A DNA stretch of 64,000 bases from GYS-P2D sp964414425 (GTDB lineage: Bacteria; Bacteroidota; Bacteroidia; Chitinophagales; Saprospiraceae), in contig CAYPWL010000017.1 in NCBI GenBank assembly GCA_964414425.1, forward strand, positions 3,456 to 67,455, in the 5' to 3' direction. The position numbers were made by a program, and so were the translations under genes. Shown piece by piece: positions 53,706 through 62,863 of the stretch; within the stretch, counting starts at the first letter, position 1; each line of letters starts with the position of its first letter. The notes below the pieces were generated by a model. That model was not told the DNA's origin, made no database searches, and saw nothing but the letters and a program-made list of their open reading frames with translations.

Positions 53706-54536
53706 ATGAGTAAACTCAATTGGTTAATCACTGGAGTATCAAGCGGATTAGGTAAAGCCCTGGCGGAGGCCGTCATCGGCACAGACGACTTCGTCGTAGG
53801 ATCCTTTAGGAAGGAGCGTGAAGTACAAGAGTTTAATAAGCAATATAGCGGCCGTGCTCTTGCCATATTACTGGATGTAACGGACATCAGTAGTATAGAT
53901 GATACAATTCGTCAGGTGATCTCTACAATTGGGCATATTGATGTCTTAGTGAATAATGCGGGGATAGGCTTCATCGGCGCTATCGAAGAAGCAAGTATTG
54001 ATGAGCTGCGATCTGTTTTTGAAGTCAACTTCTTTGGGATGACACAATTGACGCAGTCTGTACTACCTCATATGAGAGCTCGCCAGAGTGGTCATATTGT
54101 ACAGATCTCATCACATGCCGGCATCAAGGCCACTGCAGGATTTGGAGTGTACAATGCAAGCAAGTTTGCCATGGAAGGCCTCAGTGAAGCCTTAGCACAA
54201 GAGTTGAGTCCACTGGGTATCAGAGTGTCCATCATCGAACCAGGTCCGTTTAGGACGAATTTTGCTGGGCGCTCGCTCATCCAGGCCGAGCAGATCATAG
54301 CTGACTATGATGAGACTGCAGGGGCATTTAGACAAAAGTTACGCTCCGTACATGATCAGCAAGAAGGTGATCCAGTGAAAGCTGCACAGCTCATCATCGA
54401 TCATGTCAACGATGAAAACGCCACACTCAGACTCGCTCTCGGAAGTGTGCCGCTCAAGACGATAGGCATGAAAATCGACAGCCTACAGTCAGATCTCGAT
54501 AGGAATAGGGAGACCTCTCTTGAGGCAGTTTATTAA
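53706..54536 (+). CDS. Short-chain dehydrogenase/reductase
   Basis: A 276-aa classical SDR: cofactor motif TGVSSGLGKALAEA (8-21), NNAGIGF (~81-87), catalytic Ser in IVQISSHAG, and YxxxK as VYNASKFAMEG. An Arg in GSFRKERE after the second strand favours NADP(H). EPGPFRTNFAGRSL follows the active site. The substrate is unknown. The next gene (PhzF-like) starts 17 nt downstream in the same direction, so both may modify the same small molecule. Confidence 0.92.
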   Translation: MSKLNWLITGVSSGLGKALAEAVIGTDDFVVGSFRKEREVQEFNKQYSGRALAILLDVTDISSIDDTIRQVISTIGHIDVLVNNAGIGFIGAIEEASIDELRSVFEVNFFGMTQLTQSVLPHMRARQSGHIVQISSHAGIKATAGFGVYNASKFAMEGLSEALAQELSPLGIRVSIIEPGPFRTNFAGRSLIQAEQIIADYDETAGAFRQKLRSVHDQQEGDPVKAAQLIIDHVNDENATLRLALGSVPLKTIGMKIDSLQSDLDRNRETSLEAVY

Positions 54537-54553
54537 ATAGTAATACTTGGAGT

Positions 54554-55354
54554 ATGACACTACCGATCTATCAAGTTGATGCCTTTACTAATCAGTTGTT
54601 CCGTGGCAACCCTGCAGCCGTATGCCCTATTACAGATTGGCCTGAGGATGATATCTTATTGCACATCGCCAAAGAAAACAATCTGGCAGAAACGGCGTAC
54701 TTCAAATCACAGAGTAATGGCCACTATCACCTGAGGTGGTTCACTCCAGAGATCGAAATAGATCTCTGCGGTCATGCCACCTTAGCTAGCGCCTACGTCA
54801 TATTCGAAGAGATCGGACATGGTGGTGACACCATCACATTTGACACGCTAAGTGGCGTGCTAACTGTGCGCAAAGTTGAGGACTATTACGAGCTTGATTT
54901 CCCTTCACGCCCTCCTATATCGGCAACATTGCCACAGATTATTCTCGATGGACTCAACATTCCTCCCACCGAAGTATGGAAGGCCCGGGACTATCTCTTG
55001 ATCTATGATACAGTCGAAGACATCAAAGCGATAGAGCCTAACCTCGCCATACTCAACCAAATAAATATTGACCCTGGAGGAATCATCGTCACGGCTCAAG
55101 GTTATATAGATGAAGTGGATTTTGTCTCGAGGTTTTTCACCCCCCAGGCCGCCATATTCGAAGATCCAGTGACCGGATCAGCACATTGTACGTTAGTACC
55201 CTATTGGGCTGCCCGCCTGAGCAAGCAGAGCCTTAAGGCGCGACAACTCTCCCCCAGAGGTGGTGAATTACAATGCGAACTCAGCGGAGACCGAGTCCTC
55301 ATCAAAGGACAAGCGGTTAAGTATATGCAGGGTACGATATCTATTAAAACTTAA
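54554..55354 (+). CDS. PhzF-family isomerase/epimerase
   Basis: The 266-aa product has the two-domain PhzF fold signatures: YQVDAFTNQLFRGNPAAVC (5-23), NNLAETAYF (the Glu is the family's general acid/base, ~47), RWFTPEIEIDLCGHATLA, and the symmetric EDPVTGSAHCTLVPYW in the C-terminal half. The family is related to diaminopimelate epimerase. Outside phenazine producers the substrates are mostly unknown, and no phenazine genes are near. Confidence 0.92.
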   Translation: MTLPIYQVDAFTNQLFRGNPAAVCPITDWPEDDILLHIAKENNLAETAYFKSQSNGHYHLRWFTPEIEIDLCGHATLASAYVIFEEIGHGGDTITFDTLSGVLTVRKVEDYYELDFPSRPPISATLPQIILDGLNIPPTEVWKARDYLLIYDTVEDIKAIEPNLAILNQINIDPGGIIVTAQGYIDEVDFVSRFFTPQAAIFEDPVTGSAHCTLVPYWAARLSKQSLKARQLSPRGGELQCELSGDRVLIKGQAVKYMQGTISIKT

Positions 55355-55492
55355 CTGTGTTGTAGATCCCGACATTTTGCTCATATCGGATATAGAGTCT
55401 GACCAAAAACCTATGGAGTATAAAGTGATACTTCATATCTTGCGTTAAGCCGACATATGCATTGCAAATGATCGAGTACATATAGCAATCAC

Positions 55493-58400
55493 ATGAAATC
55501 CAACAAGAGTATTTTCACAATATCATTGATAGTATTCATTGTATTGAGTCCCCTACTGCTAACGTCTCAGACCTGGGAGACAGATCGTGCCAGGCTACAA
55601 GATGATGGCTCTCTTACTTATGCGGAGGATGAAGGTCACAATCGTATACCAGACTTCAGTCATGCAGGTTATCGAGGTGGTGGAGTCGCTATACCTGAGG
55701 TCGCAGTAAGGACAAGCATATCGCCGGTAGCAGATGACAATACAGATCACATCCAAGCAGCCATAAACTTCGTCAGCGCTATGGAGCCTGATGCTGATGG
55801 ATTTAGAGGGGCCGTGCTCTTAGAGGCAGGACGCTACCCTGTCAGTGGACAAGTCTTACTACATACATCCGGTGTCGTACTCCGAGGTATGGGAGATGGC
55901 AGAGATACCCGTGATACGACCATCATCTATGGGACTGGTGATGTGCCCCATCAACGAGACCTCATCGTCATAGGCGGTGGCGAAGAAACACGCTGGCGGG
56001 GAGAGGTGGCAGGATCTCGGCAAGATATCACCAGCGACTTCGTACAAGTAGGGAGCAGGATATTTACCATAGCTAATGGCTCAGGATATGAAGTTGGTGA
56101 TAATATCATCATCGTACATCCCTGCTCTGCAGAGTGGCTCGCAGCTATAGACGGCGGCGGTACAGCTGGTGATGCCGACTGGTCTGTAGATCAATTTCCT
56201 ATCCTCTACAATCGATATATAACTAATATCTCAGACGATGAAATTACCATTGACGCTCCCGTGTATAATCATCTGGACAGATCGTTAGCGCAATCCTATA
56301 TCTATCAATATGACAGAGCAGGACTTGTAACGAATGTAGGTATCGAAAATCTGAATGTCCAAATCGAATCACTCGGTGGTACTGATGAAAATCATGCCTG
56401 GAATGCCATCCAGTTCACTCAAGTTGAAGATGCCTGGGTTAGAAATTCAACCGTATCAGGTTTTGGACTTTCAGGAGTACGTACCGGTACAGCGAGCAGA
56501 ATCAGTGTGATTAATGTCCACTCTATAGATCCTGTTGCAGAACTTACCGGAACGAGGATGTATAACTTCAACTCGTACCGCAATTCTAACGGGATACTCT
56601 TTGACAACTGCTACGCCCGCAATGGACGACATCACTATATCTCGAATGGCACATCGACCTCGTCAGGGGTCGTAGTCCTGCGGAGTATCTCAGAAAATCC
56701 CGCCTCAACAAGCGAAGGACATCGCCAATGGTCAACAGGTATACTCTTCGATAATCTGATTGATATCGGCACCTTCCCCAGTAATGTGAGGACCTTGGGA
56801 TTTAATAATAGAGGAGACTTTGGGACAGGGCACGGCTGGGCGGCCGCACACTCGGTGATGTGGAATTGCGAAGCGGATCGTCCTGGCGCAGATGCCGCCA
56901 TCATCATAGAGCAACCGCCCACAGCACAGAACTATGCGATCGGCTGCGATGGAAACTTCAGCATAGATGGCCCCTTCAATCAGCCCGTAGGATATATCGA
57001 GGGTGCTAATAATGCGGATCAACTGATCCCCGTCTCGCTATATGAGGCGCAGCTCCTACATCGGACGAATACCGTCTTGAGTGACTTTGAGGCTTCCGCA
57101 ACTACAGCAGCACTTGACGAGCAGGTAATATTTACACCACAAGTGCAAGGAGCAGTTACGGGCTATGTATGGGATTTTGGGCAAGATGCCACTCCCCAGA
57201 CGATTACTGGAGTAGGTCCACATCGAGTGTCCTACAGCACACCAGGAGCTAAGACCGTCAGCCTCACAACCAGCAATGGCAGTAGTGCTCACATGGAGAC
57301 CAAAACGGCCTATATCAATGTTGTTGAAAATGACCTTTTTGCCCGTGATGATCAAGAATCTCTATTGCAGAATGACTCCATCACCGTATCAATATTAGAT
57401 AATGACTCCAATCCCGAGCAGCTCGACAATCACAGTTATGTATTAGACGGTGTAGACGATAACATCGTGTTTCAATCTGGCGTCATACAAGACCAATATC
57501 CATTTACCATGATGGCATGGATTAATACCTCAAGCGATGCTAATCAGACATTCATGTATATCGGCAATGCCAACTCCAATGTTACTGGCAATACTCTCAA
57601 TGTCAGAGATGGTCGAGCAGTACTTGAGGCCGGCGTCTTCACGAGTAGAACCATGAGAGAAGCTATAACCGATGACAATATCATCAATGACGGTGCTTGG
57701 CACCATGTTGCAGGTGTATTCGTCAGTCCGACAGAACGACACCTCTATGTCGATGGTATGTTGTCTGGGTCAGATGATCGGGGGATAGACAACGTAAGCG
57801 CCAGACTGTGGCGACTCAGTGTCGGTAATCGTCAAGACTCAAGAGCCGATGATGATTGGTACGAGGGTGAGATAGATGAGGTAAGGATGTATTCCTCTGC
57901 CCTCTCAGATACAGACATCCGCAATATCATGTTTGGACGAGATTGTAGCGACAATGAAAAGCTCCTGTACTGGAATTTTGATGATCAACCCACTGAGGTG
58001 GTCTCTGATCAGTTTAACTTCTTTGATGGTACAATATCTGGTGGTAGCTCAGCAGATAACGAATTAATCCTGTCACCACTCCAAGCCGAGATCACAACAC
58101 AAGCTGCGAATGGTACTGCAGTTTTAGATGATGAATTTATCATCAGTTATACTCCTGAGGCTAATTATACAGGTCTTGACAGCCTGGTGTATCAGTTGAC
58201 ATTTGGTGAGTGCGATAGTACACAAGCTGTAGTACGATTTCAAGTTGACCAAACTACAGCTACAGATGACATAACTAATGACGCGAGATTTATATATCCC
58301 AATCCTACATCAGGACCCATAAGCCTTACAATTGATGATATAGAGCGTATAGAGATCCATACAATCAAAGGTCAACTCATTGGGTCTATATCCCCACGTG

Positions 58401-58498
58401 GGGAAATAGATCTGAGTTATCTCGAGGTTGGTGCATACATCCTAACAGCGCATACTGTCGATGGCAAGATCATTACCGAGAAGATCATTAAGTTATAG
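55493..58498 (+). CDS. T9SS-exported beta-helix/PKD/LamG multidomain protein
   Basis: The 1001-aa product has a signal peptide (1-26). Residues ~60-530 look like a right-handed parallel beta-helix (DNTDHIQAAINFV, GVVLRGMGDGRDT, then repeated short strands such as GIENLNVQIESLGG, NGILFDNCYARNG), the fold of polysaccharide lyases and related GHs. A PKD domain follows (~535-615, SFE-type start, VWDFGQDATPQ, TPGAKTVSLT). Then a LamG domain (~640-800, MMAWINTSS, AWHHVAGVF, LYVDG) and a type IX sorting domain (~925-1001, FIYPNPTSGPISL, ending TEKIIKL). It is thus exported to the surface or medium; the polysaccharide target is unknown. Confidence 0.85.
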   Translation: MKSNKSIFTISLIVFIVLSPLLLTSQTWETDRARLQDDGSLTYAEDEGHNRIPDFSHAGYRGGGVAIPEVAVRTSISPVADDNTDHIQAAINFVSAMEPDADGFRGAVLLEAGRYPVSGQVLLHTSGVVLRGMGDGRDTRDTTIIYGTGDVPHQRDLIVIGGGEETRWRGEVAGSRQDITSDFVQVGSRIFTIANGSGYEVGDNIIIVHPCSAEWLAAIDGGGTAGDADWSVDQFPILYNRYITNISDDEITIDAPVYNHLDRSLAQSYIYQYDRAGLVTNVGIENLNVQIESLGGTDENHAWNAIQFTQVEDAWVRNSTVSGFGLSGVRTGTASRISVINVHSIDPVAELTGTRMYNFNSYRNSNGILFDNCYARNGRHHYISNGTSTSSGVVVLRSISENPASTSEGHRQWSTGILFDNLIDIGTFPSNVRTLGFNNRGDFGTGHGWAAAHSVMWNCEADRPGADAAIIIEQPPTAQNYAIGCDGNFSIDGPFNQPVGYIEGANNADQLIPVSLYEAQLLHRTNTVLSDFEASATTAALDEQVIFTPQVQGAVTGYVWDFGQDATPQTITGVGPHRVSYSTPGAKTVSLTTSNGSSAHMETKTAYINVVENDLFARDDQESLLQNDSITVSILDNDSNPEQLDNHSYVLDGVDDNIVFQSGVIQDQYPFTMMAWINTSSDANQTFMYIGNANSNVTGNTLNVRDGRAVLEAGVFTSRTMREAITDDNIINDGAWHHVAGVFVSPTERHLYVDGMLSGSDDRGIDNVSARLWRLSVGNRQDSRADDDWYEGEIDEVRMYSSALSDTDIRNIMFGRDCSDNEKLLYWNFDDQPTEVVSDQFNFFDGTISGGSSADNELILSPLQAEITTQAANGTAVLDDEFIISYTPEANYTGLDSLVYQLTFGECDSTQAVVRFQVDQTTATDDITNDARFIYPNPTSGPISLTIDDIERIEIHTIKGQLIGSISPRGEIDLSYLEVGAYILTAHTVDGKIITEKIIKL

Positions 58499-58834
58499 AG
58501 ATTCCTCTACGGTTTAATCTCAACCTCCATTCCTTTTCTGCCAAAAGACTTTACTTGGCTAAGGGTAAGCTAAAACCGAAAACTAATATTAAAAAGAAGG
58601 GAATCAGGAAGAAAATCGGAGCATGCATTAACCCTATTGCAGGTGCAGACAATAGTAGATCTCTAGGAAATTTGTTAAAGAGGCAAACTTCAATAGACCG
58701 ACATATTGAGTCACTGCATGTAACAATATATAAGACGGAATATTCTCTATAGTCATACTCGGCTTACAACATTCGTTAGCTAAATACGACCTTCAATAAC
58801 AACAGTACTCATTTACATTAACATAACTCAAAAG
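58499..58834 (+). other. Intergenic region between convergent genes
   Basis: A 336-nt stretch between the 3' ends of the T9SS protein and MidA-like genes. A TTG-initiated 65-codon frame (58555-58752), very Lys-rich, has no family features and no start context. I treat it as chance. No clear terminator hairpin was found. Confidence 0.4.
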
Positions 58835-60430
58835 TTACGTCATGGCCAAATTATCCAATTTCAACAAGAGATGAGACTCTGGAAATCTCAGCTTAGCAGC
58901 CGCTAATGTTTTGTAAAACAATTCATCCTCTCGCAATTGATAGTAGCATAAGATTAGATTATAATCTACATCGATCTTAAATCCAAATGCTGTGGATGAC
59001 ACTTTAAAATAGTCCAATGCCTCGACGTAGTATCCAAGATCATACATTATTCCCCCCAGCTCATAGGATAGATCATAAGTCTCATTGATCGGATAGTACT
59101 TCCTCCATACAGCATCTATCGTTTGCTTAAGCCTTGACCGTTGTTTTAATGAAATGTTCTTGGATAGTTTTTTGATACTTGGCAGAAGATTGATAAAAAT
59201 AGCAGAGTCGTATGAGTTTAATCTAATTAATCCAAGCAACTGGGTTAGTCCAATGCTGGACATATTAGTATATACTATTTCTTTCACACTATTATGATCA
59301 TCAATATTGAACTGACTGGTATGCTTACGATACGCCTCCTTAAAGCGTTGATAGTCAAATGGTTGCTTAATAAGACTTAAACAACCAAAATCAATATTAA
59401 AGTTAGTGCATGAATCAAACATGGATACACCGCCATTCAACTTGCAATATTCAGAAAGCGCATGAAAATTCACCCAAAGAGAAAAGCTACCGTGCTTAAC
59501 TAATTCCGGTTTCTTTCGATTAGCCAATTCTTGGATTTCTTTATATCCTTTGTCCATTGTCATCAACACCAGTCCCATCTTAGAGAGAGCAGAGATGTTA
59601 GTTAGGCACTCCATGGCAAGCTTTGGGAATAGGATATATGATTCACTCAATACTCGATTGTATTGGTTGAGGATGCTATTATAGGTGACGTTTTCAAACT
59701 GGGTTTCCTCAGCAGCAGATGTGTGATACTTTATCTGCATATCACTGATTAGCTCATGAGCAGTTCTGCCCAACGGATCAGTAAAAGAGTCTATAGAAAC
59801 CGAACAATTAAACATTTCGCCATTTTCAAAATAGAATAATTCATTGGGTAATGAATCAAAAAAGTAATTGGCTATTGCCAGAATAGGCTGTTGAAGATCT
59901 GAATGCGCAATTTTTAATTTGGACTTCCTGAGAAGTAGTTCTTGGCTCCTCTCAGCATCAAAGTATGAAATGTCTAAAAGACCTCGATTATAGTACTCTT
60001 GCAGTTTAGGATGATGACTGTAAAACGCTAAGTTATCTTCTACGATATCACTGAGGACATAGCAATACTGTGTCGAGCATCCATCAGAATTGAGTATGAG
60101 CTCGTCTAATTCTCTCAGTATATTATAACAGAGGCCTCCATGACCTGCGCCTAATTCAAGGATATAAACGATTTCATTTGAGTCTGGACTCGATTCTACG
60201 TCTCTGAGAAAAGCATAGATAAGTTCTGCATAAGTTGTTGCAGATAGGGAACTATTAGTTATCTGATGTGGCACTATGGAACCACTCCATGCTGAAATCC
60301 CGCTTTGGTGATAAAAGTCTTTGTTAAGCTGCCAGACGAGGCTCTCCGAAAAGAGGGTGCGCTCTTGAATGTTGTAGACAATTGAACTCGAGGACATATT
60401 GCTTTTTGACAGTGAATAATCAATATCCAC
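58835..60430 (-). CDS. MidA/NDUFAF7-like SAM-dependent methyltransferase with C-terminal helical repeats
   Basis: A 531-aa cytoplasmic protein. Visible: SAM motif I as VYILELGAGHGGLCYNIL (~87-104), and ANYFFDSLPNELF (~186-198), matching the A-N-E-F-x-D-A-L-P motif of MidA/NDUFAF7 arginine methyltransferases. The early VPHQITNSSLSATTYAELIYAF fits their N-terminus loosely. The last ~130 residues form TPR-like helices (LGGIMYDLGYYVEALDYFKV, NLILCYYQLREDELFYKTLAAAK). Bacterial homologues are uncharacterised. The tail suggests a protein substrate or partner, by inference. It diverges from 60754. Confidence 0.7.
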   Translation of the reverse strand: MDIDYSLSKSNMSSSSIVYNIQERTLFSESLVWQLNKDFYHQSGISAWSGSIVPHQITNSSLSATTYAELIYAFLRDVESSPDSNEIVYILELGAGHGGLCYNILRELDELILNSDGCSTQYCYVLSDIVEDNLAFYSHHPKLQEYYNRGLLDISYFDAERSQELLLRKSKLKIAHSDLQQPILAIANYFFDSLPNELFYFENGEMFNCSVSIDSFTDPLGRTAHELISDMQIKYHTSAAEETQFENVTYNSILNQYNRVLSESYILFPKLAMECLTNISALSKMGLVLMTMDKGYKEIQELANRKKPELVKHGSFSLWVNFHALSEYCKLNGGVSMFDSCTNFNIDFGCLSLIKQPFDYQRFKEAYRKHTSQFNIDDHNSVKEIVYTNMSSIGLTQLLGLIRLNSYDSAIFINLLPSIKKLSKNISLKQRSRLKQTIDAVWRKYYPINETYDLSYELGGIMYDLGYYVEALDYFKVSSTAFGFKIDVDYNLILCYYQLREDELFYKTLAAAKLRFPESHLLLKLDNLAMT

Positions 60431-60753
60431 CTAGCCAATTTTAACCAAACGCCTATCAGTTAAACTTACTTACCTGGAAATGTGTCGATAAGGTAGTTCT
60501 ATTTATCATAGCCTATAGGTATAGTATGACATCTTAACTTACTATTTCCTTTACGTTGATGACTTGCAAGACCATGAAGATTGGGCTATCAGCCTGTGAT
60601 CGAGTTGGCGGCTCCGCCCCTACTTACAGGAACAGCGTGCCCCACAGCCTCCTACGTCGAGAGAAAGCGACATATCATATCCGATATCTCATTTTTTTGA
60701 AAGAAAGAGAAGTCTTGATTAAATTTCATTTTCATTACTCCATAGCATCTATA
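60431..60753 (+). other. Divergent intergenic region with a GC-rich nested hairpin
   Basis: CCTGT (60593-60597) pairs with ACAGG (60626-60630), enclosing GGCGG-ct-CCGCC (60607-60618). The surrounding ~70 nt are clearly more GC-rich than their AT-rich neighbourhood. A long frame continues upstream of the 60754 start through this region, but the peptide is unnatural. No promoter could be placed with confidence. Confidence 0.4.
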
Positions 60754-61338
60754 ATGGCACTAAAATCCTTATTCTCTATAGTCTTATGTCTATGCTTATA
60801 TCACTGTGCTCATGCACAAACTAAATATGAAAAGGAGTATAGATTAAACCAAAGTCAGGTCCCTATCAGAGCACTTGAATTTGTCGAACAACTGCCATTT
60901 GATAAGAAGATCAAATGGTTTCGAGAGGAGGGCCTTGACAAGAGCTCCATAGAAGCTAAAACAAAGTACCTCTCAAAGAAATATAGCATAGAGTTTAGTG
61001 CTGATGGCGAAATTGAAGATGTCGAAATCCAAATTGAAACAGACGAAATACCATCAGATAGTTATGAGGAAATGCTCAAACATCTCAAGACAACCTATCA
61101 AAAATTCAAATTTTGTAAAGTTCAGCTACAACTCACTGGCTCCTCAGACTCGATCATTAATGCGGTAATCCATCAAGATCTTAAGAGTACTCAGCAAGTC
61201 ACCGTCAACTATGAAGTTGTACTAAAGGTCAAAAGAGACAACAAGCATGAACAAATAGAAACTCTGTTTAACAATCAAGGGGAACAAGTTAATACGGCTG
61301 TTATCGTACCTAAAAACTCGGACAACCTTGAGTATTAA
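60754..61338 (+). CDS. Secreted periplasmic protein, unknown (possible PepSY-like repeats)
   Basis: An open frame begins at 60556, but the Met at 60754 starts a proper signal peptide (MALKSLFSIVLCLCLYHCAHAQ), so ~194 aa is the likely precursor. The mature protein is charged: PIRALEFVEQLPFDKKIKWFREEG, then SKKYSIEFSADGEIEDVEIQIE, a helix-strand-strand pattern reminiscent of PepSY-like folds (weak). It overlaps the next frame by 11 nt, suggesting that the pair is co-translated and works together in the envelope. Confidence 0.65.
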   Translation: MALKSLFSIVLCLCLYHCAHAQTKYEKEYRLNQSQVPIRALEFVEQLPFDKKIKWFREEGLDKSSIEAKTKYLSKKYSIEFSADGEIEDVEIQIETDEIPSDSYEEMLKHLKTTYQKFKFCKVQLQLTGSSDSIINAVIHQDLKSTQQVTVNYEVVLKVKRDNKHEQIETLFNNQGEQVNTAVIVPKNSDNLEY

Positions 61339-61999
61339 AGTCAGATTATTCATTCTTCTTCTCCTGTCATGCCTTACTCACACGATGATTGCTCAGAGCA
61401 ACTATCAGTTGGGACTGTTGCCCTCAATCAACGTCAATAAAAAATTGAGCAGTGACTTAAAACTAAATTTCAAGGTTGAATCAAGAGAAGTTGTCTTACG
61501 AGATGAAGAATTTGCATTTCAATATGAATTGACAGATCTCTCAACCATACTTGCTAAAAGTGTAGGGCTAAATAGCTCGATCGCTGGCGGATATCTGATA
61601 AGAATTCGGCCTAATGAGATAGTCCATAGATTGATACAGCAATACTCAATTACTCAAAAGAGAACTATTCTCAGAGTATCACACCGTTTTTTAACGGATC
61701 AAACTTTCGCTGAGGATAATACCACTCTGAGATTGAGATATAGAATATCTAATCAAATCCCACTAAGCGGGCAAGAGGTCAATGCAAGCGAATTCTATCT
61801 AAAGTTTAATAATGAGTATGTAAACTCATTAGAAGATGGAGTATATGATCTTGAAGTAAGGTTAGCGCTGTATTTAGGGTATGAGTTTAGTGATCATAAC
61901 AAGTTCGAATTAGGCATTGATAAAAGATTAGACTCTTTTATTACCGATCAACTTAGGACTCGATCTTGGATTAACTTAGGTTGGTTTATTAGCCTATGA
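61328..61999 (+). CDS. DUF2490-like outer-membrane beta-barrel protein
   Basis: A 223-aa frame initiated by TTG at 61328 inside the end of the previous gene. The N-terminus (LFILLLLSCLTHTMIAQ) is a good signal peptide, so a TTG start is plausible; no closer ATG precedes the signal. The rest is alternating amphipathic strands (DLKLNFKVESREV, LRVSHRFLTDQTF, TLRLRYRISNQIPL, DLEVRLALYLGYEF) ending in WINLGWFISL, as in DUF2490 barrels. Translation is probably coupled to the upstream gene. Function unknown. Confidence 0.7.
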   Translation: MSIKVRLFILLLLSCLTHTMIAQSNYQLGLLPSINVNKKLSSDLKLNFKVESREVVLRDEEFAFQYELTDLSTILAKSVGLNSSIAGGYLIRIRPNEIVHRLIQQYSITQKRTILRVSHRFLTDQTFAEDNTTLRLRYRISNQIPLSGQEVNASEFYLKFNNEYVNSLEDGVYDLEVRLALYLGYEFSDHNKFELGIDKRLDSFITDQLRTRSWINLGWFISL

Positions 62000-62149
62000 T
62001 TGCTCCTACTCATGACTGGCTATAATCAATGATGGTGATCGTAGAATCCTCCGACAATCCTTAGTCCAGAAGAAGAACACACTATTGATAACTTTGTTAC
62101 TGATGAGAGTCAACGTACCGCTCTTCCTACAGCTAAAAGATCATCTCTT

Positions 62150-62788
62150 ATGAAAATCATCTCTACCAATCTTGCCAAGCCAGTATCCTTCCAGTGGAAA
62201 GGCCAACAGGTCACTACAGGCATCTATAAGAAACCTGTTGAGGAGCCCCTATATCTCACGAAAAACTATGTAATACAAGATGAGGTGTCGGATCGCCTGC
62301 ATCATGGCGGCTACTACAAGGCTTGTTATCTATACTCTGCCGAGCAGTATCCGTACTGGCAGGAGCAGTATCCTCATCTTGACTGGAACTGGGGTATGTT
62401 TGGTGAGAACCTAACTGTTGCGGACTTTGATGAGCACAAGATATATCTCGGTGATATCTATAAGCTTGGCAACGCCACGGTCCAAGTATCACAATACAGA
62501 GAACCCTGCTATAAATTGGGTCACAAGTTTGGCGCGCAAGATATGATCCGCCAGTTTATCGAGTATGGACGTGCCGGCACGTATATCAGTATACTCGAAG
62601 AAGGGTCGGTCTCCGTCGGTGATGAGTTTCAATTAGTGGAGCGCCCCACAGAGCTCATATCAGTAGCTGAGTTGTTTCATCTCGTATTCGCCAGGGACAA
62701 GGATCAGAACCTACTGAAGATCGCAGCCCAGAGCATGGCTATCCCACATAAAAAGAGGGTTAAGCTACGAAGCTATATCAAATTATAG
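62150..62788 (+). CDS. MOSC-domain protein (YiiM-like)
   Basis: A 212-aa protein with the MOSC beta-barrel: VTTGIYKKPVEEPLYL, QDEVSDRLHHGGYYKACYLYS (the H-G-G-x-x-x-A-V/C-x-x-Y motif), WGMFGENLTVADFDE, and VQVSQYREPCYKLGHKFG with the conserved Cys of the sulfur-carrier/molybdenum-cofactor-binding family (~121). The C-terminal ~45 residues form a helical extension as in YiiM, which reduces N-hydroxylated compounds. No molybdopterin genes are nearby. Confidence 0.9.
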   Translation: MKIISTNLAKPVSFQWKGQQVTTGIYKKPVEEPLYLTKNYVIQDEVSDRLHHGGYYKACYLYSAEQYPYWQEQYPHLDWNWGMFGENLTVADFDEHKIYLGDIYKLGNATVQVSQYREPCYKLGHKFGAQDMIRQFIEYGRAGTYISILEEGSVSVGDEFQLVERPTELISVAELFHLVFARDKDQNLLKIAAQSMAIPHKKRVKLRSYIKL

Positions 62789-62863
62789 ACAAACACCTCA
62801 CCCTATCTATACTCTTGACTTGAAAGATGAATACCTTCATCATAGAAAGATTATGTCCGCAGG

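Noticed and set aside
58555..58752. TTG-initiated 65-codon Lys-rich frame as a small gene.
   Set aside because: No recognisable family, no start context, and composition explained by A-rich DNA.
60541..60700. tRNA gene in the GC-rich island.
   Set aside because: No T-loop GGTTCRAAT motif, anticodon arm or acceptor pairing can be drawn.
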